Assembly (NCBI GenBank): GCA_902362875.1
Contig: CABIYF010000001.1
Coordinates: 109,085 to 173,084, forward strand
Source of the DNA: Eubacteriaceae bacterium
GTDB lineage: Bacteria > Bacillota > Clostridia > Lachnospirales > Lachnospiraceae
Length of the DNA: 64,000 nucleotides
Direction: 5' to 3'
The position numbers and the translations under genes are program-made. The notes below the pieces were generated by a model, which saw only the letters and a list, made by a program, of their open reading frames with translations, was not told the DNA's origin and did not search any database. Shown here piece after piece: positions 1 through 8,035 of this stretch (its first letter is position 1; each line of letters begins with the position of its first letter).

Positions 1-10
1 GAGGCTGACA

Positions 11-178
11 ATGAAAGAAAAACTTGTGAAATTATATAACACAATGAACATGATCGAGACAAAAGGCAGAAATACGAAAATCATGGCTGAATGTCTTGAA
101 TATCTGGAAAGACTTATTAAAGATGAGCAGAAAAAGGAAGAACAGCAAAAAGAGACAAAGGAAATTACAGAAGAATGA
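11..178 (+). CDS. Small phage protein, 55 aa
   Basis: Short open frame starting with ATG six bases after GAGG at the window edge and ending in TGA. The product is charged, predicted helical and ends in a Lys/Glu/Gln-rich tail. It lies just before the lysis genes and reads in the same direction, so it is probably a late phage gene. I do not recognise a family. Confidence 0.55.
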   Translation: MKEKLVKLYNTMNMIETKGRNTKIMAECLEYLERLIKDEQKKEEQQKETKEITEE

Positions 179-266
179 AATACAATTTAGAGATTAGAGC
201 AGGACCCACAGAGGTCTTATTTTTATGTAACAATTTAATGCAGCAATGATATTAGAAAGGAAGAAT

Positions 267-581
267 ATGGCAGATGACGAATACTTAAGAAGGCATGAGC
301 ATGAAGAGTTTGCCAAAGGCGTAGACCGTGAGCAAGTTCGGCAGAATAAAAGAATTGCAGATCTAGAAGCAACCGTAAGACAAATCAACGATCTCACATT
401 GTCCGTACAAAAGCTTGCGATCAACATGGAACATATGCTCGTTAATCAGACAGAGCAGAGCAAACGGCTTGAAGAGTTGGAAAACCGAGACGGAGAAAAA
501 TGGAGAAGCATTTCTATGTATGTCCTGACTGTAGTTGTTGGTGCAGTGCTCGGATTTGCTCTGCAGCAAGTTGGAATCTAA
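267..581 (+). CDS. XhlA-like phage lysis membrane protein
   Basis: 104 aa. The ATG at 267 is chosen over an in-frame ATG at 246 because AGAAAGGAAG precedes it at proper spacing. The protein has a charged N-terminus, a long predicted coiled coil (about residues 15-75) and one C-terminal membrane span (about 82-102). This is the layout of the haemolysin XhlA family, which works with holin and endolysin in Bacillus phages. It sits immediately before a holin. Family assignment rests on architecture and context. Confidence 0.7.
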   Translation: MADDEYLRRHEHEEFAKGVDREQVRQNKRIADLEATVRQINDLTLSVQKLAINMEHMLVNQTEQSKRLEELENRDGEKWRSISMYVLTVVVGAVLGFALQQVGI

Positions 582-595
582 GAAGGAGAGATAAA

Positions 596-970
596 ATGAA
601 AGAATTATTTGAACAGAATAAGTTGTTGTTTTTGGCAGTGATCACAATTTTGATTGCTGTTTTTTTAATTAAGAAACTGATTGAATATGTGCAGAAAAAA
701 GGGTTGGAAGGAATCAGACTATATGTCTATGAGCTGTTCGTGGAATCAGAGGAACGATTCAAAGAATCTGGACAAGGGCAAGCTAAGTTTGATTACGTAA
801 TACAGCTGGCAAGATCGCTATTACCGAAGCCAGTACAGATCTTTGTGACCGATAGTATGTTAAAAGAAGCTGTGCAACTGTGGTTTGACGGTATTAAAGA
901 TCTACTCGATGATGGTAAATTAAATGCTTCAATTTTAGAAGAAAGAGAAGAAGAGAGAAAAGGAGAGTGA
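596..970 (+). CDS. Phage holin, LLH family
   Basis: 124 aa. ATG 596 follows AGAAGGAGAG; the longer frame beginning at 500 overlaps the previous gene and lacks a ribosome site. One strongly hydrophobic segment lies at about residues 9-27, followed by a charged helical cytoplasmic part ending in a Glu/Arg-rich tail. Size, topology and place between XhlA-like protein and lysozyme match the LLH (phage_holin_6) family, which makes membrane lesions so the endolysin can reach the wall. Confidence 0.75.
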   Translation: MKELFEQNKLLFLAVITILIAVFLIKKLIEYVQKKGLEGIRLYVYELFVESEERFKESGQGQAKFDYVIQLARSLLPKPVQIFVTDSMLKEAVQLWFDGIKDLLDDGKLNASILEEREEERKGE

Positions 971-975
971 TCGGA

Positions 976-1650
976 ATGGCACACGTAACAAATAAATGCA
1001 TCAAGCTTGTGAAAAAATTTGAAGGACTTTATAAAAAAGCTTATCGAGATGAGGTCGGTGTCTGGACGATCGGCTATGGAATTACTAATGCAGATAAATC
1101 TATCACAGGAGCAACGATAAAAGCTGGACTCGTGATCTCTGAAAAGACAGCGGATAACTGGCTTGAAAGATCACTGAATAGCAAATATCTGCAAAAAGTC
1201 ATGAAATATGATAAAAAGTATAATTGGAATCAGAACGAAATTGATGCCCTTGTATCTTTTGCATATAATATTGGCAGCATTGATGGGCTTACAGCTAATG
1301 GAACTAGATCTAGAGCCACGATTGCAGCTAAAATTTTAGAATACAACAAAGCTGGTGGGAAAGTCTACAGAGGATTGACAAGAAGAAGAAAAGCAGAAAG
1401 AAAACTATTCTTGACAGCGACAAAAGCTAAGAAGAAAGCTAAGAAGAAAGCTGTGAAAAAAGTCTACGCAAAAGTTAATACTAAGCATGATCCGTTGACA
1501 ATCAGAAAGTCTGCATCTTCGACAGCAGCAGTGCTTGGAAGAGTACCGAAGAAATCTAAAGTTGAAGTATTGAAAAAAGGCAGCACGTGGACGAAAGTTA
1601 AGTACAAGAGTGTAACAGGGTATTCAGCCACAAGATACCTTAAATTTTAA
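976..1650 (+). CDS. Phage endolysin: GH24 lysozyme with C-terminal SH3 domain
   Basis: 224 aa from ATG 976; a GTG at 967 is possible but lies only one base from AGGAG. The N-terminal half shows the T4-lysozyme catalytic triad with exact spacing: Glu16, Asp25 and Thr31 in 'KFEG', 'YRDE' and 'WTIGYG'. The middle is a Lys-rich linker (about 135-155). Residues about 155-224 form a bacterial SH3 wall-binding domain. It should cleave glycan strands of peptidoglycan at host lysis. It is the last gene of the lysis cassette. Confidence 0.9.
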   Translation: MAHVTNKCIKLVKKFEGLYKKAYRDEVGVWTIGYGITNADKSITGATIKAGLVISEKTADNWLERSLNSKYLQKVMKYDKKYNWNQNEIDALVSFAYNIGSIDGLTANGTRSRATIAAKILEYNKAGGKVYRGLTRRRKAERKLFLTATKAKKKAKKKAVKKVYAKVNTKHDPLTIRKSASSTAAVLGRVPKKSKVEVLKKGSTWTKVKYKSVTGYSATRYLKF

Positions 1651-1654
1651 TATT

Positions 1655-1685
1655 GACCGGGGGAGAAATCCTCTGGTCTTTTTTT
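1655..1685 (+). terminator. Rho-independent terminator after endolysin
   Basis: A ten-base-pair stem with G-U pairs (GACCGGGGGA with TCCTCTGGTC) around a GAAA loop is followed by seven T residues, five bases after the lysozyme stop. It closes the late phage operon. Confidence 0.9.
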
Positions 1686-1773
1686 ATTTCCAGAAATTAC
1701 ATAATTATTTTTATAGATAATCCAACAATAATATGTTAGCATAAAAGAAAACATTAAACATTGGAGGTGCGGT

Positions 1774-2418
1774 ATGAGTGTAGTAATTATGGTTAAATCA
1801 GGAAAAGAATTATTTTTGTTCGGGGATAAAAAAACAACACATATAAATAATTTTGATAAAGAAAATGAAAGTTATGAGGTAGAATCGGTTTCTTATGATG
1901 CTCAAAAGGTATATAAAATTAAGGATGATATTATTGTTGGGATGGTAGGATCTAGTTTGGGATATAATAATTTATTTCAATATGTGATTCATGATCGGAA
2001 GGTAGATGCTGATGTTGCAAATGAAATAAAAGACTACAAAGATTTTGTAGCTGATTGGTTAAATTATCAATTCGAGTGTTTAGAGGAATATTTAAAAGAT
2101 GACACAAAACATTTAGAAATTGAAAAAATGTTTGGAGCAATAGTATGTGGAATCAAAGATGGTAAATTTTATACAACTTCTTATGGATATCCAGCAGATG
2201 AGAGTGCTAGAGCGACAGAGCTTGTAATTGATAAAGATGGAACAATAGTTTTATCACAAATGAAATACCGTTCTTTATATGCAGAATATTATCAAAAATT
2301 TTATACAGAAAATGGTGGTAATGTTTTTGATGCAATAGAGAATACATTAAAAACTATGTCAAAAATTGATGATAGTATAAGTGAACAATTTGATGTTGTC
2401 AAAATATCTTTAGAATGA
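1774..2418 (+). CDS. HslV-like Ntn-hydrolase-fold protein (putative)
   Basis: 214 aa; ATG follows GGAGG. The first 80 residues run like the proteasome beta/HslV fold: a hydrophobic strand after residue 2, 'FGDKKTT' near 18, then 'VYKIKDDIIVGMVGSS' near 46-61, matching the HslV turn and glycine pattern. Removal of Met1 would expose Ser2, which could act as an N-terminal nucleophile, as serine does in CodW. The gene is more A+T-rich than its neighbours and probably phage or accessory cargo. Fold and activity are inferred from pattern only. Confidence 0.45.
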   Translation: MSVVIMVKSGKELFLFGDKKTTHINNFDKENESYEVESVSYDAQKVYKIKDDIIVGMVGSSLGYNNLFQYVIHDRKVDADVANEIKDYKDFVADWLNYQFECLEEYLKDDTKHLEIEKMFGAIVCGIKDGKFYTTSYGYPADESARATELVIDKDGTIVLSQMKYRSLYAEYYQKFYTENGGNVFDAIENTLKTMSKIDDSISEQFDVVKISLE

Positions 2419-2680
2419 GTTCAATCAAACTTGAAAGTCCGAAATAAATGACGTAGGAATTAAACTATTTCTACATTATTACTATAAACACACCCAATAA
2501 ACCGCATAACCCCGTGCTTTTAAGCTTATATTGAGGAAGCTGCTAAAGCAGGTAAATTCTAGGAAACCGCTTAAATGCGTGGTTTTTAGGAACGATAGAA
2601 GTGGTAAAAAGCAGTGAAAAGTGACTCGTTACTACAACATTGCTACAATATTACTACAACTCGTTGCTACAAGTGAATAA
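2419..2680. other. Intergenic region with candidate att core and integrase arm-like repeats
   Basis: No gene seen. At 2525-2563 a 12-codon frame preceded by a stop ends in TAG and reads like the conserved tail of a host protein (ending 'EEAAKAGKF'), as expected if phage integration rebuilt a gene 3' end. At 2627-2672 four short direct repeats of the type TTACTACAAC or TTGCTACAA occur with about 10-11 base spacing. They could be arm sites for the integrase encoded just downstream. Both readings are inference. Confidence 0.35.
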
Positions 2681-2683
2681 ATA

Positions 2684-2726
2684 AAAAGAGCCAGGAATGT
2701 ATATCGCATCTTGGCTCTTTTTTTGT
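2684..2726. terminator. Bidirectional terminator before integrase stop
   Basis: AAAGAGCCA pairs with TGGCTCTTT and is followed by a T-run on the plus strand and an A/T tract on the other. It lies just beyond the minus-strand integrase stop and can serve both directions. Confidence 0.75.
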
Positions 2727-2731
2727 TTTAA

Positions 2732-3973
2732 TTATTTGATTTTTAAGATCTCTTCCATCAGCCATTCTCTTTTTCGTTTCGTATAAGTGTTCTCTGTAAT
2801 GTCTTTTATTTTGTGTCCCATGATACGTTTTACAGCATATTCGTTTACGTCGGCAGCTTTCGCCATTGTAGCAAACTGGATACGTCCGTCATGAGCACGA
2901 TGATCAGGATTCAAATCTAGCTGTTTAATGATCTTATCAACTCTATGACGATATTTATCATATGTAAGTTTTAAACTAGATCGATGAGTTCTAGTATCAG
3001 TGCAGTTGATTAAATATTCACTTCCTAATTTTTGCGCTTCCTGGTAACGATATTTTACCAAGCTGCGAATTTTAGGATGAACTGGAACGACACGATCTTT
3101 TCCGGCATCAGTTTTCATACCACCAGTAATAAACCAGTTTTCTAAGTCAACGTCTTTCATTTTCAATAAACCCAACTCCTGCGGTCTCCAACCAGAGTAG
3201 CATTGGATCAGCAACACATCTACATAATCTACATCGTACAAGTTATTCCATAATTTCTGCATTTCGTCATCCGTGAAGTCAATATGATCTTTCTTTTCTT
3301 CCTCGACATCCTTAATGATATCATCGGATAATTTGAAAGTTCTTGCATAGTTTTTATCAACAACATCATTTTCATTTGCATAATCAAGCATTAAATTGAA
3401 CAAGGACTTAATCTTAGTCTTTGTAGTAGGAGAAGGATGTTTTTCTTTTCCATCGACTTCATATGTACCTTCTTCCATGCAGCCCTTAATATGTCGCGGA
3501 CGTAAATCTTTAGCACGCATTTTGTAAATGGAAGAGCAGTAGTTCCAAGCTGATTTGATTGTTCTTTCGCTAGATGGATTGGATAAAGTCTTAAAGTATT
3601 CCTCAGTCCATTTTTCATATAGCTCTTCAACAGTCAGATCGTCATCTAAATCGTAAGGATTTTTATTGTATTCGACTAATGCAGCATAAGCCTCATTGTA
3701 AGTCTTGAAGAATGCAACAGGTTTGAGCAGTTTACGAATTGGTCTGCCGTAAAAGTCTTTTCCAACAGTAACCATTGCACGAAAAGGTTTATATAGATTA
3801 CCAGTTTTGATTTCAGATATCTGACCGAAACCATTGGGAAGCTTTTTTCGTCTACGTTGTTTGGTTCGTTGCTTTTTGGCAGCAGTTGTTTGTAAAGGAT
3901 ATCCGCAGTGAGGACAAGCAATTGCGTGATCGCTTACTTGTAGATCACATTCTGGACACTTGCTGGATATAAT
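2732..3973 (-). pseudogene. Tyrosine-recombinase phage integrase lacking a start codon
   Basis: From its first ATG (3775) the frame gives 347 aa, but it is open 66 codons further upstream to 3973 and that extension is clearly protein-like: a zinc ribbon (CPEC...CPHC), a basic stretch and 'LPNGFGQISEI', typical N-terminal features of this integrase family. A TGA precedes at 3974-3976 and no ATG, GTG or TTG occurs in the extension, so the original start seems lost. The catalytic domain is complete: Arg in 'GWRPQE', Lys in 'GGMKTDAGK', 'HDGR', His in 'MGHK' and Tyr in 'NTYTK'. Expression from ATT, or from 3775 without the ribbon, cannot be excluded. Confidence 0.75.
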
Positions 3974-3998
3974 TCAGCGATCAGTGAAGCGAAAGATG

Positions 3999-4653
3999 AT
4001 ACTTTGAAAATACTTTACAGAATCGGTTTAATGAAGAATCTGTAAGATTAAAGAAACAGGAAGCAGCATTGAAAGCTTTCTGTAAAGAAACAGGAAGAAG
4101 ATATGAATCTGCCAGAGTTCAGATCCATGCAGTGAAGAACAAAGCAGGAGATATCGTTGGATTTAATCGAAGTGTTGCACAGAAAGCTGTATGGAGCAAT
4201 AGAAAAACAAAGGTCAATGAATCCAAATTTACAGAACGATTAACTGACTTTAATTTAGGACAAAAGGATTTGATCAATCATTGGAGCATTCAGAGAAATT
4301 TGAATAAGTCCTACATTGGAAAAGAGACAATGAAATATATTGTTGATCATCCAGAAATCAATATAGAATTAGCATATCATGTTGACAATCCAGATAAATT
4401 ATACGGAAAACAATGGAAAGATAATATTTGTATTTATGCATCAGACACAAAAACAATTGAAAAAACCGCTGAAACATTGATTCACGAAATAACACATCAT
4501 CGATATGATATTGGTGGATCACAGTGGTCAGAATGCGTTTGCAGAGCTCAGGAGTTAAAACATAAGTATCGCCGTAATACATTGACTGCAGATGAATTAA
4601 GAAGTATAATTAAAGAAATAAAAGAATTGTATACAGAATTACCGTGGAGGTGA
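3999..4653 (+). pseudogene. Phage head/metalloprotease protein fragment, 5' truncated
   Basis: The frame from 4069 (TTG) gives 194 aa but stays open back to a TGA at about 3996-3998. Just upstream, protein-like sequence continues in another frame, which suggests truncation plus frameshift. The first part resembles the helical end of phage minor head proteins. The last 80 residues contain HEITH, an HExxH zinc-protease signature as in ImmA-like domains. It abuts the integrase 5' end head to head. Function is probably lost. Confidence 0.55.
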
Positions 4654-4659
4654 TTATAT

Positions 4660-4824
4660 ATGAGATTTTGGGATGAAGTTGATGAAGCAATTAAAAAAGT
4701 AAGACAAGGGCAAGAAGCAACATGTCCATTATGTAAAAAGGGAAAGTTAGTACCAGTTGGAAATCCAAAAACAACAAAATCATTTTATTGTGATGCATGT
4801 AAAGAAAAACTTAATTTAGATTAA
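4660..4824 (+). CDS. Small zinc-ribbon protein, 54 aa
   Basis: ATG lies nine bases after the GGAGGTGA that overlaps the previous stop. The product has two Cys pairs (CPLC and CDAC) spaced like a zinc ribbon and an acidic N-terminus. It is translationally linked to the phage fragment upstream. No specific family recognised. Confidence 0.65.
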   Translation: MRFWDEVDEAIKKVRQGQEATCPLCKKGKLVPVGNPKTTKSFYCDACKEKLNLD

Positions 4825-4825
4825 A

Positions 4826-4856
4826 CGCCATCTGATCAATGTCAGGTGGTATTTTT
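4826..4856 (+). terminator. Probable terminator
   Basis: CCA-CTGA pairs with TCAG-TGG with one mismatch around a short loop, followed by ATTTTTAT, two bases after the zinc-ribbon gene. Confidence 0.6.
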
Positions 4857-5127
4857 ATACGAATTTTTAAGAAAGCATGGTGATCCAAGTTATCTCCCCG
4901 CAACAGGGTTAAGCTGCAGAGGACACGCAGAGAAATTTGGGCGTTATTTTTATGCAAAGAAATAACATTGGTCAGCTTGTGGGCTTGGGTCATGATTATT
5001 TTCAATATTAAATAAAAATTGTGCTTGCATCAAAACAGCATTGCAGATAACATAAAGATAGTAATAATACTTGCATTAGAATAAGTAGAAATGAAGAATT
5101 AAGAATAAAAGCGAAAAGGAGTCTCCT
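4857..5127. other. Intergenic region with a gene scrap and likely promoter
   Basis: A frame of about 32 codons ends at 4965 without a start; it contains 'GDPSYLPATG' and may be the tail of a lost phage gene. Further on, TTGCAT and TAACAT 17 bases apart (about 5023-5051) could be the promoter of the HTH-cupin gene. No other structure seen. Confidence 0.35.
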
Positions 5128-5691
5128 ATGGATTATCAATCATACCTGTCCCACAATGTAGCTGTCAACCTAAAAAGAATCCGCACCTCCAAAGGCATGA
5201 GTCTTGATGTCCTCTCCGAACAAACAGGAGTCAGCAAAAGTATGCTGGCTCAAATCGAGAAAGGAACAGCAAACCCATCCTTAGGAGTGTTAGGAAAGAT
5301 CACAAGCGGATTAAGAATAGAATTCCAAGAATTAATTGAAGCTCCTCCAATGGAATCCTGCCTTGTAACACCAGATCAGATGACACCAACAAAAGAAATG
5401 ATCGGTGAATACAAAGTATGGACATGTTTTCCATACGAAGATAATCACCAATTAGAGATTTACCGCATTGATATCGAACCAGGGGGCAAATATATCAGTG
5501 GCAGCCATGGAGAGAAGACAAGAGAATATCTTTCAGTTACAGATGGAGAACTTACGATTGAGTGTGGTGAAGATGTTCAGAAGATCACAAAAGGGGAAAT
5601 CTATCGATTTGAAACAGATAAAAAACATAATTATAAAAATGAAACACAACAAAAGACAAGTTTTATCTGTGTGTTTGTAGATTATCGGTAA
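5128..5691 (+). CDS. XRE-family HTH / cupin transcriptional regulator
   Basis: 187 aa; ATG follows AAAAGGAG. Residues about 10-65 are a classic HTH_3 domain ('SKSMLAQIEKG' recognition region). Residues about 105-185 are a single cupin barrel with Gly-rich turns. This layout is that of PuuR-type regulators, in which the cupin senses a small molecule. It precedes, in the same direction, the aminotransferase and permease-dehydrogenase genes, so it probably controls that locus according to the amino substrate. The link is inferred from position. Confidence 0.85.
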   Translation: MDYQSYLSHNVAVNLKRIRTSKGMSLDVLSEQTGVSKSMLAQIEKGTANPSLGVLGKITSGLRIEFQELIEAPPMESCLVTPDQMTPTKEMIGEYKVWTCFPYEDNHQLEIYRIDIEPGGKYISGSHGEKTREYLSVTDGELTIECGEDVQKITKGEIYRFETDKKHNYKNETQQKTSFICVFVDYR

Positions 5692-5872
5692 GTATCATAC
5701 GGAAATAGTAAGATGATAAAATGACATGTTCAATATAATGGACAGATGTAATATATAATATTTTACAAAAAATTATAAAATAATAAAATACCAAGAAAAA
5801 ATATACAATGAAATAATAAAATATACCATAAAAGATAAAAATAAAGAAATTTCAAAAAATAACAAAGATATA

Positions 5873-5901
5873 TTGACAATTCAATCCTCTAGTGTTATTG
5901 T
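5873..5901 (+). promoter_or_regulatory. Sigma-A promoter upstream of aminotransferase
   Basis: TTGACA at 5873-5878 and TATTGT at 5896-5901 with a 17-base spacer. Transcription would begin near 5908 and give a leader of about 160 bases before the aminotransferase start at 6068. The 170 bases before it (5692-5872) are A/T-rich without visible features. Confidence 0.7.
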
Positions 5902-5930
5902 ATAGTTGTACAAAATAAAGGATAAAAATT

Positions 5931-5978
5931 AAGCAAGGGCGCTTACCAACAGGATAAGTTTCCCTTGCTTTTCTTTTT
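5931..5978 (+). terminator. Terminator-like hairpin inside the leader (possible attenuator)
   Basis: AAGCAAGGG pairs perfectly with CCCTTGCTT across a 22-base loop and is followed by TTCTTTTT. It lies about 25-65 bases after the predicted transcription start and about 90 bases before the gene, so it would interrupt transcription unless something relieves it. I see no riboswitch family that fits. Confidence 0.65.
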
Positions 5979-6067
5979 ACTATTTAAAGTTTATCAATGA
6001 AAGAGATAAACAAAAATCTGGCCCAGAGAAGTTAAATAACCAATAACATCATGAGGAGGAAACAGAT

Positions 6068-7282
6068 ATGAGATTAAAAGATACAGGATTAACAAGTCAG
6101 GATATTAAAGATAAAGTAAACAAATATATGATCGAGACATACGAACGTTTTGATTTCCTTGCAGAGAGAGCAAAAGATATGTATATGTACGATGAAAATG
6201 GTGAGGAATATCTTGATTTCTATGCAGGAATCGCAGTAAATAACGCAGGAAGCTGTAATGAAAAGGTTGTAGCAGCAGTCAAAGATCAGGTTGGCGACAT
6301 CATGCATACATTCAACTATCCATACACAATTCCTCAGGCACTGCTTGCTGAAAAAGTATGTGAAACAATTGGAATGGATAAGATCTTTTATCAGAACTCT
6401 GGTACAGAGGCAAATGAAGCAATGATCAAGATGGCTCGTAAATATGGAATCGAAAAATACGGACCAAATCATTATCATATCGTAACAGCGAAGATGGGAT
6501 TCCACGGAAGAACATTCGGAGCAATGTCAGCAACAGGACAGCCGGGAAATGGATGTCAGGTTGGATTTGGACCAATGACTTATGGATTCTCATACGCACC
6601 ATATAATAACCTTCAGGCATTTAAAGATGCATGTACAGAAAATACGATCGCGATCATGATCGAGCCAGTACAGGGTGAAGGTGGTGTTCATCCAGCAACA
6701 CAGGAATTCATGAAGGGATTAAGAGAATTTTGTGATGAAAATGATATGTTACTCTTGATCGATGAAGTTCAGACAGGATGGTGTCGAACAGGTGCAGTCA
6801 TGTCTTATATGAACTATGGAATCAAACCAGACATCGTATCCATGGCGAAAGGTTTAGGTGGAGGAATGCCAATCGGAGCAATCTGTGCGACAGAAGAAGT
6901 TGCGAAAGCATTTACACCAGGATCTCATGGAACAACATTTGGTGGACATCCAGTCAGCTGTGCAGCAGCATTAGCAGAAGTTAATGAACTGATCGACCGT
7001 GATTTAGCTGGAAATGCAAAGAAAGTTGGAGATTATTTCGCTGAGAAATTAAAAGAACTTCCTCATGTAAAAGAAGTTAGACATCAGGGATTATTAACAG
7101 GTATCGAATTTGATGATACATTAAACGCAGTGGACATTAAACATGCATGCTTTGACAGAAAACTGTTAGTCACAGCCATCGGAAGCAGTGTGATCCGTAC
7201 AATTCCACCATTGATCGTAACAGAAGAAGAATGCGACAAAGCAGTAGCGATCATGAAGGAGGCTGTGGAATCCTTAGCATAA
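6068..7282 (+). CDS. Class III PLP aminotransferase (omega-amino acid/ornithine type)
   Basis: 404 aa, full length; ATG follows ATGAGGAGG. Fold-type I features are intact: 'NSGTEANEAMIKMAR', 'FHGRTFG', 'EPVQGEGGV', 'LIDEVQTGWCRTG', and PLP lysine Lys261 in 'MAKGLGGGMPIGA'. The family includes 4-aminobutyrate, taurine, beta-alanine, acetylornithine and putrescine aminotransferases; sequence reading alone cannot separate them. No arginine biosynthesis genes are nearby. The downstream permease-dehydrogenase fusion suggests a catabolic role, making a semialdehyde that is then reduced. Confidence 0.85.
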   Translation: MRLKDTGLTSQDIKDKVNKYMIETYERFDFLAERAKDMYMYDENGEEYLDFYAGIAVNNAGSCNEKVVAAVKDQVGDIMHTFNYPYTIPQALLAEKVCETIGMDKIFYQNSGTEANEAMIKMARKYGIEKYGPNHYHIVTAKMGFHGRTFGAMSATGQPGNGCQVGFGPMTYGFSYAPYNNLQAFKDACTENTIAIMIEPVQGEGGVHPATQEFMKGLREFCDENDMLLLIDEVQTGWCRTGAVMSYMNYGIKPDIVSMAKGLGGGMPIGAICATEEVAKAFTPGSHGTTFGGHPVSCAAALAEVNELIDRDLAGNAKKVGDYFAEKLKELPHVKEVRHQGLLTGIEFDDTLNAVDIKHACFDRKLLVTAIGSSVIRTIPPLIVTEEECDKAVAIMKEAVESLA

Positions 7283-7327
7283 AATAAAATCTTTGAAAAA
7301 AGATAAAAATATCAGGGAGGAATGTAA

Positions 7328-7924
7328 ATGAAACATTTTATCGTAAATATCGGATGTGAATATGGAAGCGGTGGACCTGACATCGGAAGAATGATTTCCG
7401 AGTCATTAGGAATCCCATTTTACGACAGAGATTTAGTAGATCAAGTCGTAGAAAAACTTGGAGTTGACAGGGATTTGGTAGAAAAAGCCGATTCCGGAGA
7501 AGAAAATGTCAAATACGAATTTGACACAACCTTTGGACCACGATATGCAAACCTTACAAACCGTGTTATTTATACACAGTTTGAGGTTATTCACAAACTG
7601 GCAGCAAAGTCATCTTGTGTGATCATCGGACGATGCAGTAACTACATATTAAAAGACAGAGATGATTGTTTAAATATTTTTGTGTATGCACCAGATGAAT
7701 TTAAAGTCAAACATATCATGGAACAAAAAGGAATCTCAGAAAAAGAAGCGAAAAAGCTTGTAAAATATAATGACGGAATGCTGAAATCAAGATATGAATA
7801 TATGACAAGCTCTGATATGAGAGACTGCCGTACCAGACATATGATGATCGATTCCAGTATTCTGGGACTTGAAAAAACAGCAAAATATATCATGCAGTTA
7901 ATTGATCTGCGATTTGAAGACTAA
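7328..7924 (+). CDS. Cytidylate-kinase-like P-loop protein
   Basis: 198 aa; ATG follows AGGGAGGAA. It matches the cytidylate_kin2 group: a loop after the first strand ('GCEYGSGGPDIG' near residues 9-20), 'IPFYDRDLV' near 30 and 'IIGRCSNYIL' near 99. The P-loop is not a standard GxxxxGK[ST], which is common in this family. These proteins often accompany transporters in Clostridia, but substrate and role are unknown. It sits between the aminotransferase and the permease-dehydrogenase gene and is probably co-transcribed. Confidence 0.75.
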   Translation: MKHFIVNIGCEYGSGGPDIGRMISESLGIPFYDRDLVDQVVEKLGVDRDLVEKADSGEENVKYEFDTTFGPRYANLTNRVIYTQFEVIHKLAAKSSCVIIGRCSNYILKDRDDCLNIFVYAPDEFKVKHIMEQKGISEKEAKKLVKYNDGMLKSRYEYMTSSDMRDCRTRHMMIDSSILGLEKTAKYIMQLIDLRFED

Positions 7925-7947
7925 AATAAAATACATTTACATTCTAA

Positions 7948-7988
7948 CAAAGGCGTTAAGAGATAAGGATTTTTTAGCGCCTTTTTTC
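7948..7988 (+). terminator. Intercistronic hairpin with T-run
   Basis: AAAGGCG-TTA pairs with TAGCGCCTTT (one G-U) and runs into TTTTTT. It separates the kinase-like gene from the permease-dehydrogenase gene and may lower expression of the latter or act as an attenuator. Confidence 0.7.
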
Positions 7989-8035
7989 TTTCGAAACTTT
8001 AAACAGAATGTGAAGCAAGAAAGGAATGATATATA

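Larger units (their letters stand above)
1..4824. mobile_element. Prophage remnant (lysis module, integrase, broken head gene)
   Basis: The left end holds a phage lysis cassette in normal order (XhlA-like, holin, lysozyme), a minus-strand tyrosine integrase, and then, directly against the integrase 5' end, an internal fragment of a phage head or metalloprotease gene on the plus strand. A complete prophage would not place a structural gene fragment there, so this looks like a rearranged remnant. The left boundary is outside the window. The right boundary is inferred from the return of ordinary chromosomal genes at 5128. Confidence 0.75.

Noticed and set aside
4864..4965. Open frame of about 32 codons as a gene
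   Set aside because: It has no start codon or ribosome site and is probably the tail of a deleted gene.
5908..5978. T-box or amino-acid riboswitch in the aminotransferase leader
   Set aside because: No T-box sequence, no specifier loop and too short for lysine or glycine riboswitches. Only one terminator-like stem is visible.
6068..7282. Calling the aminotransferase argD or gabT
   Set aside because: Class III motifs are shared by all of these; local context argues for catabolism but does not identify the substrate.
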